DNA from: Butyrivibrio sp. INlla18
Lineage (GTDB): Bacteria; Bacillota; Clostridia; Lachnospirales; Lachnospiraceae
Length of the DNA: 64,000 nt
Direction: 5' to 3'
NCBI RefSeq assembly: GCF_900103635.1
Contig: NZ_FMXK01000005.1
Location: forward strand, 186,001 to 250,000
The notes beneath the pieces were generated by a model. The model did no database searches, was not told where the DNA came from, and worked only from the letters and a program-made list of their open reading frames with translations. The translations under genes were made by a program, and so were the position numbers. Shown in pieces: positions 26,651-35,475 of this stretch (the first letter of the stretch is position 1; the number at the start of each line of letters is the position of its first letter).

Positions 26651-29353
26651 ATGAATTTTGGTAAAAGAGGTATCGTTAAGCAAGCTAAAACGCTTAACTC
26701 CGGTACCAGCAAATGGGGTAAAAAGCTCAGCCTTTTTGGCTTATATATTATGCTTTCTCTTATCATTGGAATCGTTATTATAGGAGCAAGCGCAGGTATC
26801 GGTGTATTCAACGGCATCATTGCTACTGCACCTGATATCGGCAACATAGACGTTACTCCTTCAGGATTCTCAACTTTTGTATATGATACTGAAGGTAACC
26901 AAATTGCTAAGCTTGTATCTACTGATTCTAACCGTATTCCAGTTACTATGGATATGGTTCCAGAGAATCTTACTCATGCTTTTGTAGCTATCGAGGACGA
27001 GCGTTTCTACGACCACAACGGTATTGATATTCAAGGTATCATCCGTGCTGCCGTTAGAGGTATTACAAGCGGTCACTTCTCTGAAGGTGCTAGTACGATT
27101 ACTCAGCAGCTTTTAAAGAATAACGTCTTCTCTGGTTGGACCAATGAGTCCAAGCTTCAGAGTGTTAAGCGTAAGATTCAGGAACAGTACCTTGCCATTC
27201 AGCTTGAAAAGAACATGTCTAAAGAGGACATTCTTATCAACTATATGAACACCATCAACCTTGGTTCTAACACACTTGGTGTTCAGGCTGCTTCTCTTAG
27301 GTATTTCAACAAGCCTGTTAGCGAGCTTACTCTTTCAGAGTGCGCAGTTATCGCTGGTATCACTCAGAACCCTAGTAAGTTCAATCCTATTACACACCCA
27401 GAAAAAAATGCTGAGCGTCGTAACAAGGTTCTTAAAAACATGCTTGAGCAGGGATATATTTCACAGATTGAGTACGATCAAGCTATGGCTGATGATGTAT
27501 ATTCCAGAATTCAGAACGTCAACCAGGAAACAGGTGGAGACGATACAGTTAATTCTTACTTCGTAGATGCTCTTACCAATGAAGTTCTTCAAGACCTTAT
27601 GAACGCTGGTTATACAGAGACTCAGGCCTACACACTTCTTTACAGCGGTGGTCTTAAGATCTACTCAACTCAGGATCCTAAGATTCAGAAGATCTGTGAT
27701 GATGTTTACCTTGACGAGAGCAACTACCCAGAAGGAACCAAGTACCTTCTTTCTTATAAGCTTTCAGTTCAAGCAGCTGATGGAACAGTAACCAACCACA
27801 GTAGCGAAATGTATTCAGCATATTACAAAGAGCAGAACAAGAACTTCAATATGCTCTATAGTTCAAAAGAGGATGCTGAAGCTGCTATTGAAGCATACAA
27901 AGAAGCAGTAATGAACGAAGGCGACACAGTACTTGCTGAAAGAATAGATCTTACTCCTCAGCCTCAGGTTTGTATCACTATTGAACAACAGAGCACAGGT
28001 TATATCGTAGCAATGGTTGGTGGTCGAGGAGAAAAGACAGCCAGCAGAACACTTAACAGAGCTACTGATTCATACAGACAGCCAGGTTCAACATTCAAGG
28101 TTATTTCAACTTATGCACCTGGTATTGATAGCGCAGGTCTTACACTTGCTACAGTATTTAATGATGCTCCATTTGCCTATTCAAACGGAACACTTGTTAG
28201 AAACTGGTGGGGATCAGAATACAGAGGTCTCAACAACGTAAGAACAGCTATCAGAGATTCAATGAACGTTATCGCAGTTGAGGCTATCACTCTTATAACT
28301 CCTCAACTTGCATTTGACTATCTCAAGAACTTTGGCTTCACAACTCTTGTTGAGCACGAAGTCATAAATGGTAAGCCTTTCTCAGATATCCAGCAGGCAA
28401 CTGCTCTTGGAGGACTTACAAAGGGTGTCAAGAACTATGAGCTTAACGCCGCATATGCCGCTATTGCAAATGGTGGTGTTTATATTGAGCCTAAGCTTTA
28501 TACAAAGGTTGTAGACCATGACGGAAACGTTATCCTTGATAATACAGAAGCTAAATCAAAGCGTATCCTCAAGGAAACAACAGCATTTCTTCTTACAAGT
28601 GCAATGCAGGACGTTGTAAATGGTGGAACAGGTTCATCTGTTAACTTTGGTACTACCGCTATCGCAGGTAAGACAGGTACAACATCTGATTACGTAGACG
28701 TTTGGTTTGCAGGATACACTAACTACTACACAGCAACAACGTGGACAGGTTATGACAACAACGCCAAGATGAAAGATTCAGCCGAGAAGAACTTCTCCAA
28801 GACTATGTGGCGTAAGGTAATGTCCAAGATACACGAAGATCTTCCATACTCATCATTCTCAGTTCCAGATGGAATTGTTTCTGCAACAGTATGTTCAAGA
28901 TCAGGTAAACAGCCAATTGCTGGGCTCTGTGATGGAACTCTCTATACTGAATACTTTGAAGAGGGTACAGTACCTACAGCGAACTGCGATGTACATTATG
29001 CTGGCACAATGTGTGCCATTGATGGTCTTCCAGCTACAGAGAACTGTCCATTCAAGACAACAGGTGTATTTGAACTTACTCCAGAAGTTCCACCAGCACT
29101 TCAGTCAGGATTTGTAAATTACACACCAGCAAATTCAGCTTATACTACCGTCACAGATGAAAACGGAAACACAACTCAAGTACTTAACACCTGTCACCAT
29201 ACATATGAGTTTATGATGCAGGAGGGTATTGACGGTATCTTAGCTCAGGAGCAGGCCGCAGCGCAGGCTGCAGCAGCACAGGCCAATCCAGAAGCTGCCG
29301 CTGAGCAGCCACCAGCTGAAGCCGTTCCAGAAGACGTAGCTGCTGGTAACTAA
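26651..29353 (+). CDS. Class A penicillin-binding protein
   Basis: This 900-residue membrane enzyme makes and crosslinks peptidoglycan. After a basic N-terminus and one membrane segment (about 27-52) comes the GT51 transglycosylase domain with AIEDERFYDHNG (catalytic Glu115) and ASTITQQLLKN. The transpeptidase has PGSTFKVI (Ser480, Lys483), SMN (around residue 538) and KTGTTSDY (around 676). The C-terminus is rich in Ala, Gln, Pro and Glu, usual for outside tails. GAGG precedes the ATG. It is a single-gene unit ending at the strong hairpin at 29430. Confidence 0.95.
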   Translation: MNFGKRGIVKQAKTLNSGTSKWGKKLSLFGLYIMLSLIIGIVIIGASAGIGVFNGIIATAPDIGNIDVTPSGFSTFVYDTEGNQIAKLVSTDSNRIPVTMDMVPENLTHAFVAIEDERFYDHNGIDIQGIIRAAVRGITSGHFSEGASTITQQLLKNNVFSGWTNESKLQSVKRKIQEQYLAIQLEKNMSKEDILINYMNTINLGSNTLGVQAASLRYFNKPVSELTLSECAVIAGITQNPSKFNPITHPEKNAERRNKVLKNMLEQGYISQIEYDQAMADDVYSRIQNVNQETGGDDTVNSYFVDALTNEVLQDLMNAGYTETQAYTLLYSGGLKIYSTQDPKIQKICDDVYLDESNYPEGTKYLLSYKLSVQAADGTVTNHSSEMYSAYYKEQNKNFNMLYSSKEDAEAAIEAYKEAVMNEGDTVLAERIDLTPQPQVCITIEQQSTGYIVAMVGGRGEKTASRTLNRATDSYRQPGSTFKVISTYAPGIDSAGLTLATVFNDAPFAYSNGTLVRNWWGSEYRGLNNVRTAIRDSMNVIAVEAITLITPQLAFDYLKNFGFTTLVEHEVINGKPFSDIQQATALGGLTKGVKNYELNAAYAAIANGGVYIEPKLYTKVVDHDGNVILDNTEAKSKRILKETTAFLLTSAMQDVVNGGTGSSVNFGTTAIAGKTGTTSDYVDVWFAGYTNYYTATTWTGYDNNAKMKDSAEKNFSKTMWRKVMSKIHEDLPYSSFSVPDGIVSATVCSRSGKQPIAGLCDGTLYTEYFEEGTVPTANCDVHYAGTMCAIDGLPATENCPFKTTGVFELTPEVPPALQSGFVNYTPANSAYTTVTDENGNTTQVLNTCHHTYEFMMQEGIDGILAQEQAAAQAAAAQANPEAAAEQPPAEAVPEDVAAGN

Positions 29354-29429
29354 ACCGGACGCAGGGAGTATTAAATAGAAAAGTCCTCTGCAGAACTCCG
29401 ATAGTTTTTTCAGGATACATAAGACATTC

Positions 29430-29488
29430 AAAAATCCCCCTTAGATTTATTTCATGTTATTCAAAACATAAATCTAAGGGGGATTTTT
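29430..29488. terminator. Strong bidirectional terminator
   Basis: Perfect 21-bp stem (29430-29450 against 29468-29488), centred on TCCCCCTTAGA and its complement, flanked by A and T runs. It separates the rightward penicillin-binding protein gene from the leftward MATE gene. Confidence 0.93.
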
Positions 29489-29503
29489 TCATGCCATGTA
29501 TCG

Positions 29504-30868
29504 TTATCTAATATTCTTTTTCCTAGTGTAGTAAATAAAGTAGAAGAAGAATAAAACAGAGGTTGTGATCCAGGTTAGTGGATAGCTAAATTCTACGGTT
29601 TCTATGGTCTTATTCATTGGGAAGGCAATTAGTATCCAGGCAACACGAAGGAGGCAAATACCGCCTAAGGTGATGATCATTGGCACAAAGGCTGTTCCCA
29701 TTCCGCGGAGGACTCCGGAGAAGACTTCTACGCCGATATAGGTGAAGTAAAATGGCGCCAGGAAGCGTATCATCTGGATTCCCACGTAGATTACGTTGGC
29801 ATCTTCTACGAATATCCTAAGGAGAAAGTCGCCGTGCCAGTATAATAAGCAGCTAAGTGGAATAGTAATTGTGAGGGCTATGATAAAGGCCGTTCTCATG
29901 CTCTTATGTACTCTGTCATATTTGCCTGCGCCGAAGTTCTGACCTGCAAAGGTTGTAACTGAAGTTCCAAGACTACTGATGGTCATCCAGAACAGGATAT
30001 CTATCTTACCGTAAGCTGCCCAGGCTGCTGTATAGTCCTTACCAAGTTCATTGATAGATGTCTGGATCAGCATATTTGAAAGGGTATACATAGTTGACTG
30101 AATGCCCGCAGGAAGACCTATGCGAATTATACGCCTTAGCATGCCCATATCGAGGCGTATTTTATTTATGGCTAGTTTATACGTGTCAGTGCTTCTAACC
30201 AGCATAATGAGGACGATAATAGCGCTAATTAGCTGACATAGGATTGTCGCAACAGCAACGCCAACAACACCCATGGTAACACTGACTTTTCCCATTCCAA
30301 GGCCAATGACAAAGAACATATCCAGGATGATATTAGCAAAGCAGCTTATGATAAGTACTATCAGAGGCCTCTTAGAGTCTCCTACAGCCCTTAAAATACC
30401 TGCACCCATGTTGTATATAAGGTTTGGTATCATACCTATGAAATAGATCCTTAAATACACTGCAGAGGCATCTACAATCTCTGGAGGTGTCTTCATGATA
30501 TCAATGACCCATCCCGCTGTAGCAAGACCTATTAATGTAATAACAGCGCCGCCTATGATAGCCATAGCAATAGCTGTATGAACAGCCTTAGAAACCTCTT
30601 CTGTGCGACCAGCCCCATAGAACTGAGCAATGACAACTGTAGCTCCAGATGAAAGGCCAATGAAGAAGCCTACAAACAGGTTCACAACTGTAGCAGCTGA
30701 TCCTCCTACAGCAGCAAGTCCATCAGGTCCTACTACTCTACCTACTATAACGGCATCCACTGTATTGTATAACTGTTGAAAAAATGCCCCGAGCATCAGA
30801 GCAAAGAAATATGATAACATACTGGTCCAGATAGGACCGTTTATGACTTTATTCTTGGTACTTTCCAT
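29504..30868 (-). CDS. MATE family efflux transporter
   Basis: This 454-residue protein has about twelve hydrophobic segments in two related halves, with the MATE-type start FFQQLYNTVDAVIVGRVVG and the repeat AAYGKIDILFWMTISSLG in the second half. Such proteins export cationic drugs or metabolites with Na+ or H+; substrate cannot be inferred. GGAG precedes the ATG. It lies after the tRNA operon terminator on the same strand and probably has its own promoter in the gap. Confidence 0.92.
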   Translation of the reverse strand: MESTKNKVINGPIWTSMLSYFFALMLGAFFQQLYNTVDAVIVGRVVGPDGLAAVGGSAATVVNLFVGFFIGLSSGATVVIAQFYGAGRTEEVSKAVHTAIAMAIIGGAVITLIGLATAGWVIDIMKTPPEIVDASAVYLRIYFIGMIPNLIYNMGAGILRAVGDSKRPLIVLIISCFANIILDMFFVIGLGMGKVSVTMGVVGVAVATILCQLISAIIVLIMLVRSTDTYKLAINKIRLDMGMLRRIIRIGLPAGIQSTMYTLSNMLIQTSINELGKDYTAAWAAYGKIDILFWMTISSLGTSVTTFAGQNFGAGKYDRVHKSMRTAFIIALTITIPLSCLLYWHGDFLLRIFVEDANVIYVGIQMIRFLAPFYFTYIGVEVFSGVLRGMGTAFVPMIITLGGICLLRVAWILIAFPMNKTIETVEFSYPLTWITTSVLFFFYFIYYTRKKNIR

Positions 30869-30916
30869 TACTTAAATCTCCACAATAGAAAAGAAAAAAA
30901 CAAACCACTATTACGC

Positions 30917-30948
30917 AAAAAAAATGTGGAAAGCAATACACTTCCCAC
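30917..30948 (-). terminator. Terminator of the tRNA operon
   Basis: On the minus strand GTGGGAAG pairs with CTTTCCAC (one wobble) around a 7-base loop, followed by ATTTTTTTT. It lies 17 bases past tRNA-Leu. Confidence 0.88.
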
Positions 30949-30964
30949 CTACTCTAAAGGAAAA

Positions 30965-31045
30965 TGCGGATGACAGGACTTGAACCTGCACGTCGGGGAC
31001 ACTAGAACCTAAATCTAGCGCGTCTGCCAATTCCGCCACATCCGC
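30965..31045 (-). tRNA. tRNA-Leu(TAG)
   Basis: Cloverleaf with acceptor GCGGATG/CATCCGC, anticodon loop TTTAGGT between CTAGA and TCTAG, a long variable arm and T loop TTCAAGT. CCA is not encoded. Last gene of the seven-tRNA operon. Confidence 0.96.
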
Positions 31046-31101
31046 ATAATACTTGTCGTTATGTAATTAAAACCTCGGAAATTTTCCAAGGTTTTAAACA
31101 A

Positions 31102-31174
31102 TGAGACATGGGGGATTCGAACCCCCGACAACTTGATTAAAAGTCAAGTGCTCTACCACCTGAGCTAATATCCC
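31102..31174 (-). tRNA. tRNA-Lys(TTT)
   Basis: Acceptor GGGATAT/ATGTCTC (two wobble pairs), anticodon stem CTTGA with loop CTTTTAA, T loop TTCGAAT. CCA is not encoded. Confidence 0.96.
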
Positions 31175-31219
31175 ATAAAATATTTGTACTTCTTCGGTGC
31201 ATAATTCCGTCACACCTAG

Positions 31220-31291
31220 CTGGGCTAGCCGGATTCGAACCGTCGTATGCAGCAGTCAAAGTGCTGTGCCTTACCGCTTGGCGATAGCCCA
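31220..31291 (-). tRNA. tRNA-Gln(TTG)
   Basis: Acceptor TGGGCTA/TAGCCCA with the U1-A72 pair and G discriminator typical of tRNA-Gln, anticodon stem CAGCA/TGCTG with loop CTTTGAC. Confidence 0.96.
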
Positions 31292-31336
31292 AGATTGTAA
31301 GAGCTTTGCGCATCTCGCTGGAGCAATTACAAATAG

Positions 31337-31410
31337 GGTGGCTAGTGGGACTCGAACCCACGGTCTCCAGAACCACAATCTGGCGCGCTAACCAACTGCG
31401 CCATAGCCAC
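31337..31410 (-). tRNA. tRNA-His(GTG)
   Basis: Acceptor GTGGCTA/TAGCCAC with C discriminator; a G lies at position -1 (complement of 31411) as tRNA-His needs. Anticodon loop TTGTGGT between CCAGA and TCTGG. Confidence 0.96.
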
Positions 31411-31510
31411 CATAATAAACAAAAAGGGATTTGTACTATTCCATATTTGCTAATCAAGTACAACCCCATGGCTTACACATGATAAGATTTTAATCTTCCA
31501 AGTGCTCAAA

Positions 31511-31584
<74 letters not shown>

Positions 31585-31647
31585 ATGTAACAGATACTCA
31601 TTGTAAAAGTGCTCTGTACCCAAGCATCGTATTAAGTACTTTGCTTA

Positions 31648-31718
31648 AGCGGGTGATGGGAATCGAACCCACGTATCTAGCTTGGAAGGCTAGTGTTCTA
31701 CCATTGAACTACACCCGC
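31648..31718 (-). tRNA. tRNA-Gly(TCC)
   Basis: Acceptor GCGGGTG/CACCCGC with T discriminator, anticodon stem CTAGC/GCTAG with loop CTTCCAA, T loop TTCGATT. Confidence 0.96.
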
Positions 31719-31795
31719 ATGTTAATCACATGCTATATGTAAATTAAGAAATTCACCGGCTTTAAGAAAAATCAACCAGTGATATTTCTTAAAAG

Positions 31796-31870
31796 TCGGG
31801 GTGACAGGATTCGAACCTGCGACCCCCTGCTCCCAAAGCAGGTGCTCTAGCCAAACTGAGCCACACCCCG
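31796..31870 (-). tRNA. tRNA-Pro(TGG)
   Basis: Acceptor CGGGGTG/CACCCCG with A discriminator, anticodon stem CCTGC/GCAGG with loop TTTGGGA. First gene of the operon, directly after the leader hairpin. Confidence 0.96.
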
Positions 31871-31907
31871 TCTCGCTTCGCGTTATGTCCTAAGCCGTAA
31901 CGCGAGA
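31871..31907 (-). other. Leader hairpin of the tRNA operon
   Basis: CGCGTTA and TAACGCG form a 7-bp stem with a 12-base loop, with further pairing TCTCG/CGAGA across a bulge. It starts at about the expected transcription start and abuts tRNA-Pro; it may aid folding or 5' processing. Confidence 0.55.
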
Positions 31908-31910
31908 TTT

Positions 31911-31940
31911 ATTATATAATGATTTTCACTCCAATGTCAA
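31911..31940 (-). promoter_or_regulatory. Promoter of the tRNA operon
   Basis: Perfect consensus boxes on the minus strand: TTGACA (31935-31940) and TATAAT (31911-31916), 18 bases apart. Order of genes transcribed: Pro, Gly, Arg, His, Gln, Lys, Leu. Confidence 0.9.
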
Positions 31941-31979
31941 CACATTTTTTCAAGTTTTTTTCTAAGTTTTTTTGCGTTC

Positions 31980-32462
31980 TTATAAGTACTTTATTTCATA
32001 CTCTATTTCATGGTTGTCATCCACGGAAAGCACGATGTAGCTTGGTCTTCGGCCTTCTTGCCTTGGATAAGAAAGGCTGCCAGGATTAAACACATACACA
32101 CCGTCAACATTTTTTGCCACTGGTTTATGCGTATGTCCAAAGCAAATAATATCTGCTCCTCTTGATATTCCTTCGCTCCTAATATACTCAAGATCCATAC
32201 TCACCATGTAGTTATGCCCGTGAGTTACAAAGAAAGTGTGTCCTTCAAGCTCAAACTCCAGTTCTCTACTTAAGTTTGAGAAAAAGTCATTGTTGCCTGC
32301 CACGAAATAAACCGGACAATTTGCAGCAAGTGCAAACTTGCCTTCAGAACCCTCAAAATCTCCACAATGAATGATCCCGTTTAATGGCTCTTCTATGTCC
32401 AAAACATCATAGAAATTATCATCTCTCCCATGTGTATCACTAACGATCAAGTACTTACGCAT
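31980..32462 (-). CDS. YfcE/MJ0936-type metallophosphoesterase
   Basis: This 160-residue phosphodiesterase has all metal-binding motifs in order: SDTHG (residues 8-12), CGDFEG, GNNDF, VTHGH and FGHTHKP. Natural substrate is unknown; relatives hydrolyse bis-p-nitrophenyl phosphate and cyclic nucleotides. I chose the ATG at 32462, preceded by GGGGAG, over a start five codons upstream. It follows the XTP pyrophosphatase gene after 22 bases, a common pairing in Firmicutes. Confidence 0.92.
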   Translation of the reverse strand: MRKYLIVSDTHGRDDNFYDVLDIEEPLNGIIHCGDFEGSEGKFALAANCPVYFVAGNNDFFSNLSRELEFELEGHTFFVTHGHNYMVSMDLEYIRSEGISRGADIICFGHTHKPVAKNVDGVYVFNPGSLSYPRQEGRRPSYIVLSVDDNHEIEYEIKYL

Positions 32463-32484
32463 CCCAAAGCTCCCCACTGCCTTT

Positions 32485-33105
32485 TTAAGATATCTTTTCC
32501 CTTAAGAGTTTCTCCATCTCCCTAAGTGCCTTACCTCTATGGCTAATGGCATTCTTTTCCTCTGGAGAGATCTCTGCACTGGTCTTGCCATATTCTGGCA
32601 GATAGAAGATAGGATCATAGCCAAAACCGTTTTCTCCTGCTATTTCATAGCCTATTCTGCCCTCAATAGTACCAAGTGTTGAAAGGCTGCTTCCATCTGG
32701 TAAAAAAGCTGATATAGCACATACGAATCTAGCTGTGCGCTTCTCATCAGGAACTCCGTTTAATCTCTCGATGAGATTGTTATTCTTTTCTGTGTATGAT
32801 GTGTCTTTACCCATGTATCTAGCTGAGTAGATTCCCGGTTCTTTGTTAAGATAATCGATCTCAAGTCCTGAGTCATCAGCAAGAACAATTGTCTCTGCTG
32901 CCTTTTCTGGTTCTTTTGCCTTAAGTTCTTCATACACAGCTTTGGACTTGATAAGAGAATTCTCAGCAAATGTTGTGCCATTCTCCTCTACATCTCCTTC
33001 TACGCCCGCTTCTTTCATAGAAAGGATTTCTACCCCAAGATCTCCCAAGATCTCGCGGATCTCAATCATTTTATTCTTGTTTCCAGTAGCAAATACTATT
33101 CTCAT
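32485..33105 (-). CDS. XTP/dITP pyrophosphatase
   Basis: This 206-residue house-cleaning enzyme of the RdgB/HAM1 family hydrolyses XTP, ITP and dITP to the monophosphate, keeping them out of nucleic acids. Motifs: ATGNKNK at the start, the catalytic LADDSGLEID (Asp about residue 71), GFGYDPIF and the end motif SHRGKALREM. GAGGAG precedes the ATG, which overlaps the stop of the upstream gene by four bases (ATGA), so translation is coupled. Confidence 0.95.
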   Translation of the reverse strand: MRIVFATGNKNKMIEIREILGDLGVEILSMKEAGVEGDVEENGTTFAENSLIKSKAVYEELKAKEPEKAAETIVLADDSGLEIDYLNKEPGIYSARYMGKDTSYTEKNNNLIERLNGVPDEKRTARFVCAISAFLPDGSSLSTLGTIEGRIGYEIAGENGFGYDPIFYLPEYGKTSAEISPEEKNAISHRGKALREMEKLLREKIS

Positions 33106-34088
33106 TTTTTCTCCTCAAATGCCTCCAGGATTGCCTGATATACTCCCTCAGCTATTTTTTTACTATTATCTATGCCAGCGTAGTCTTTGCCTATTTCCAC
33201 TCTTGCCGCTGGAACTTTTGTACAACTTAGGACCTGGTCACTTCCATCATCCTCAAATACACCTTCTGCCGTAGCTCCAAGCTTATATGCACAGTTCTTT
33301 TCAAGGATATTGGCAAATTCAGCGTTGTTAAAATCTCTAAGGAAATATTCTCCGTTGTAAAAAGATGCTACGCCGTTTCCACCAATCTTAAGCTCCACCA
33401 CGAAGTCTGCTTCACTATCCTTTATAAGTGCACATCTCTTTTCTATATCAACTTCATCAGCTGAAAGTCTTGTGTAATAAAACTTGATGTTTTTGTCATC
33501 ATCTGCAGCCGCAATGCCGCGTACAGCAAGGGACATATCCAAAAGAGCTTGGGCATCTCCCGGTTCCTCACACCCACAGTCCACAACTACTATATTGTCA
33601 TACATATCTTTAGGTTTTGCAAAAGAAACTTCAATTGTGCTGTTTTCTGTGAGAGAGCTGGCATTGGCGTATAATCCATCAAATTTAAAATCAAGACATA
33701 CGCTACCTGTGTCATTCTCAGCATAGCAAACAGCACTTTCTAAGATATCAAGGTCCGTCAGAACCGCGTTATCAAGATAAAATCCCTCTTCGCGGCTCTC
33801 GATATAGATCTTGAGTTCATGATCGATATATTTATCTTCAAGAATAATATCATCAGAGCTGACAGTCTTGGCAAGAGGAATAATGAGCTTGCCCGACTGA
33901 CTATCCGTAACATTTCTATCTATGAGAATGTTATAGGAATCTTCAGCATTTCCTCTATCCACATGAGTTCCTGCAGCGTCCGTGATCATAATATGCTTGG
34001 TTGCTGACCTCTGCAGCATCACAGCAATAGAAACCACCCCAAAGACAGCTGTTCTGATAGCCATCTTTTTCATTTCCGAATTATTCAT
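33102..34088 (-). CDS. Amidase_3-like protein, probable pseudoenzyme
   Basis: This 328-residue protein has a membrane-type N-terminus (about 10-27), a middle part I do not recognise, and from about residue 165 a stretch that follows the outline of N-acetylmuramoyl-L-alanine amidases (Amidase_3). In place of the zinc motif around DPGHGG it reads VVVDCGCEEPGD, and where SIHAN would hold the second His it reads FVVELKIGG; KVPAARVEIGKDYAGIDN matches the last motif. It has thus apparently lost both histidines and would not bind zinc. Function may be structural or inhibitory. The remote match is my reading by eye. It is translationally coupled to the XTP pyrophosphatase gene. The ribosome site is weak. 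Confidence 0.65.
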   Translation of the reverse strand: MNNSEMKKMAIRTAVFGVVSIAVMLQRSATKHIMITDAAGTHVDRGNAEDSYNILIDRNVTDSQSGKLIIPLAKTVSSDDIILEDKYIDHELKIYIESREEGFYLDNAVLTDLDILESAVCYAENDTGSVCLDFKFDGLYANASSLTENSTIEVSFAKPKDMYDNIVVVDCGCEEPGDAQALLDMSLAVRGIAAADDDKNIKFYYTRLSADEVDIEKRCALIKDSEADFVVELKIGGNGVASFYNGEYFLRDFNNAEFANILEKNCAYKLGATAEGVFEDDGSDQVLSCTKVPAARVEIGKDYAGIDNSKKIAEGVYQAILEAFEEKK

Positions 34089-34113
34089 TATCTGATTCCA
34101 TCATAAGTTACAA

Positions 34114-35268
34114 TTAGTTACTTGTTCTCTTTGGCGGCTTTGGTCCCATGTACTGATAAAAATAAGTTCTGATCATGCCGTTATAGATCTTTCTGTTTTT
34201 ATCAACTTTTTTGCCAATGTATTTCTCTGCCTGCTCAAAGCCAGTAATAAGGTACATAGACCATGAATCAAGAGCCTTGTATCTCTCTCCAATAGTCTTA
34301 TAAAGAGCTGGAAGTTCCTTCTGATCACCGATTCTCTCACCATATGGTGGATTGGTGATGATAAAGCCGTATTTCTTTCTGTGGCTAAGATCTGCAATGT
34401 CCCTTGCCTGGAAGTGGATAAGATGGTCTACGCCAGCTTTCTTGGCATTGATCCTAGCAATCTCAACCATCTCAGGATCAAGGTCATAGCCTTGAATATC
34501 TGTCTCAATGTCAGTAATGATCTCGTCCCTCGCCTCATCACGTACGTCTGTCCAGTTCTGAGGAGTAATAAGATGCTTCCAAGCCTCAGCTGTAAAGTGT
34601 CTATTCATGCCTGGTGCAATGTTAGCAGCCATCATAGCAGCCTCGATAGGGAATGTACCACTACCACAAAAAGGATCCACAAGTATCCTGTCTCCGCGCC
34701 AAGGTGTCAGCATGATAAGAGCTGCAGCAAGGTTCTCAGCTATAGGAGCCTTGGATTCGAGCCTACGATAGCCTCTCTTATGCAATGAATCTCCAGTTGT
34801 ATCAAGAGCTACAGTCACTTCATCCTTCATAAGAAAAACTCTGATAGGGTAATCCTCAGCATCTTCCTTGAACCAGTCTGTATGATAGCTCTGCTTCATC
34901 TTTTCAACGATGGCTTTTTTCATGATGGACTGGATATCTGATGGGCTAAAGAGCTTGCTCTTAACACTAGATGCCTTTTTTACCCAGAATCTTCCTCTCT
35001 CAGGAATAAATTCTTCCCAAGGAAGAGACTTAGTACCCTGATAGAGTTCCTCGAAGGTCTCAGCGTGGAAGCTTCCTACCTTGATAAGGATTCTCTCAGC
35101 TGTCCTAAGTCCAATATTGGCACGACATACAGCATCAGCATCCCCTGCAAAAGAGATCCTGCCATCCGAAACCTCAGTAATATCATAGCCAAGATCGATT
35201 ATTTCTTTTTTAAGTACTGCTTCAAGACCAAAGTGGCATGGAGCAATTAATTCAAATTTTTTCATCAT
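34114..35268 (-). CDS. THUMP-domain rRNA N2-guanine methyltransferase (RlmL/YpsC type)
   Basis: This 384-residue enzyme methylates guanine in 23S rRNA. It has an N-terminal ferredoxin-like and THUMP part (about 1-160), the motif ILVDPFCGSGTFPIEAA for S-adenosylmethionine binding and the catalytic NPPYGERI. It corresponds to the N-terminal half of RlmL, as usual in Firmicutes. No Shine-Dalgarno site is visible before ATGATG; a TATAAT lies seven bases ahead of the first ATG, so the message may be leaderless. Confidence 0.92.
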   Translation of the reverse strand: MMKKFELIAPCHFGLEAVLKKEIIDLGYDITEVSDGRISFAGDADAVCRANIGLRTAERILIKVGSFHAETFEELYQGTKSLPWEEFIPERGRFWVKKASSVKSKLFSPSDIQSIMKKAIVEKMKQSYHTDWFKEDAEDYPIRVFLMKDEVTVALDTTGDSLHKRGYRRLESKAPIAENLAAALIMLTPWRGDRILVDPFCGSGTFPIEAAMMAANIAPGMNRHFTAEAWKHLITPQNWTDVRDEARDEIITDIETDIQGYDLDPEMVEIARINAKKAGVDHLIHFQARDIADLSHRKKYGFIITNPPYGERIGDQKELPALYKTIGERYKALDSWSMYLITGFEQAEKYIGKKVDKNRKIYNGMIRTYFYQYMGPKPPKRTSN

Positions 35269-35312
35269 AGATTAAATTATACAATATCCATTCTTTTTTT
35301 TATAGAAAAAAA

Positions 35313-35338
35313 GGATGCATCTGAAATCAGATGCATCC
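35313..35338 (-). terminator. Terminator of tRNA-Arg(ACG)
   Basis: GGATGCATCTGA pairs with TCAGATGCATCC around a 2-base loop, followed on the minus strand by seven or eight T. Confidence 0.92.
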
Positions 35339-35345
35339 ATATAAA

Positions 35346-35419
35346 TGTGCGTGACAGGATTCGAACCCACGACCTTCTGGTCCGTAGCCAGACGCTCTAT
35401 CCAGCTGAGCTACACGCAC
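35346..35419 (-). tRNA. tRNA-Arg(ACG)
   Basis: Acceptor GTGCGTG/CACGCAC with A discriminator, anticodon stem TCTGG/CCAGA with loop CTACGGA. The T stem GTGGG/CCTGT has three wobble pairs in a row, which is unusual. CCA is not encoded. Confidence 0.95.
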
Positions 35420-35475
35420 TCATGTCTTGCGACAACATGTTATATTATATTCGCGGCAAATATCTTTGTCAACAA

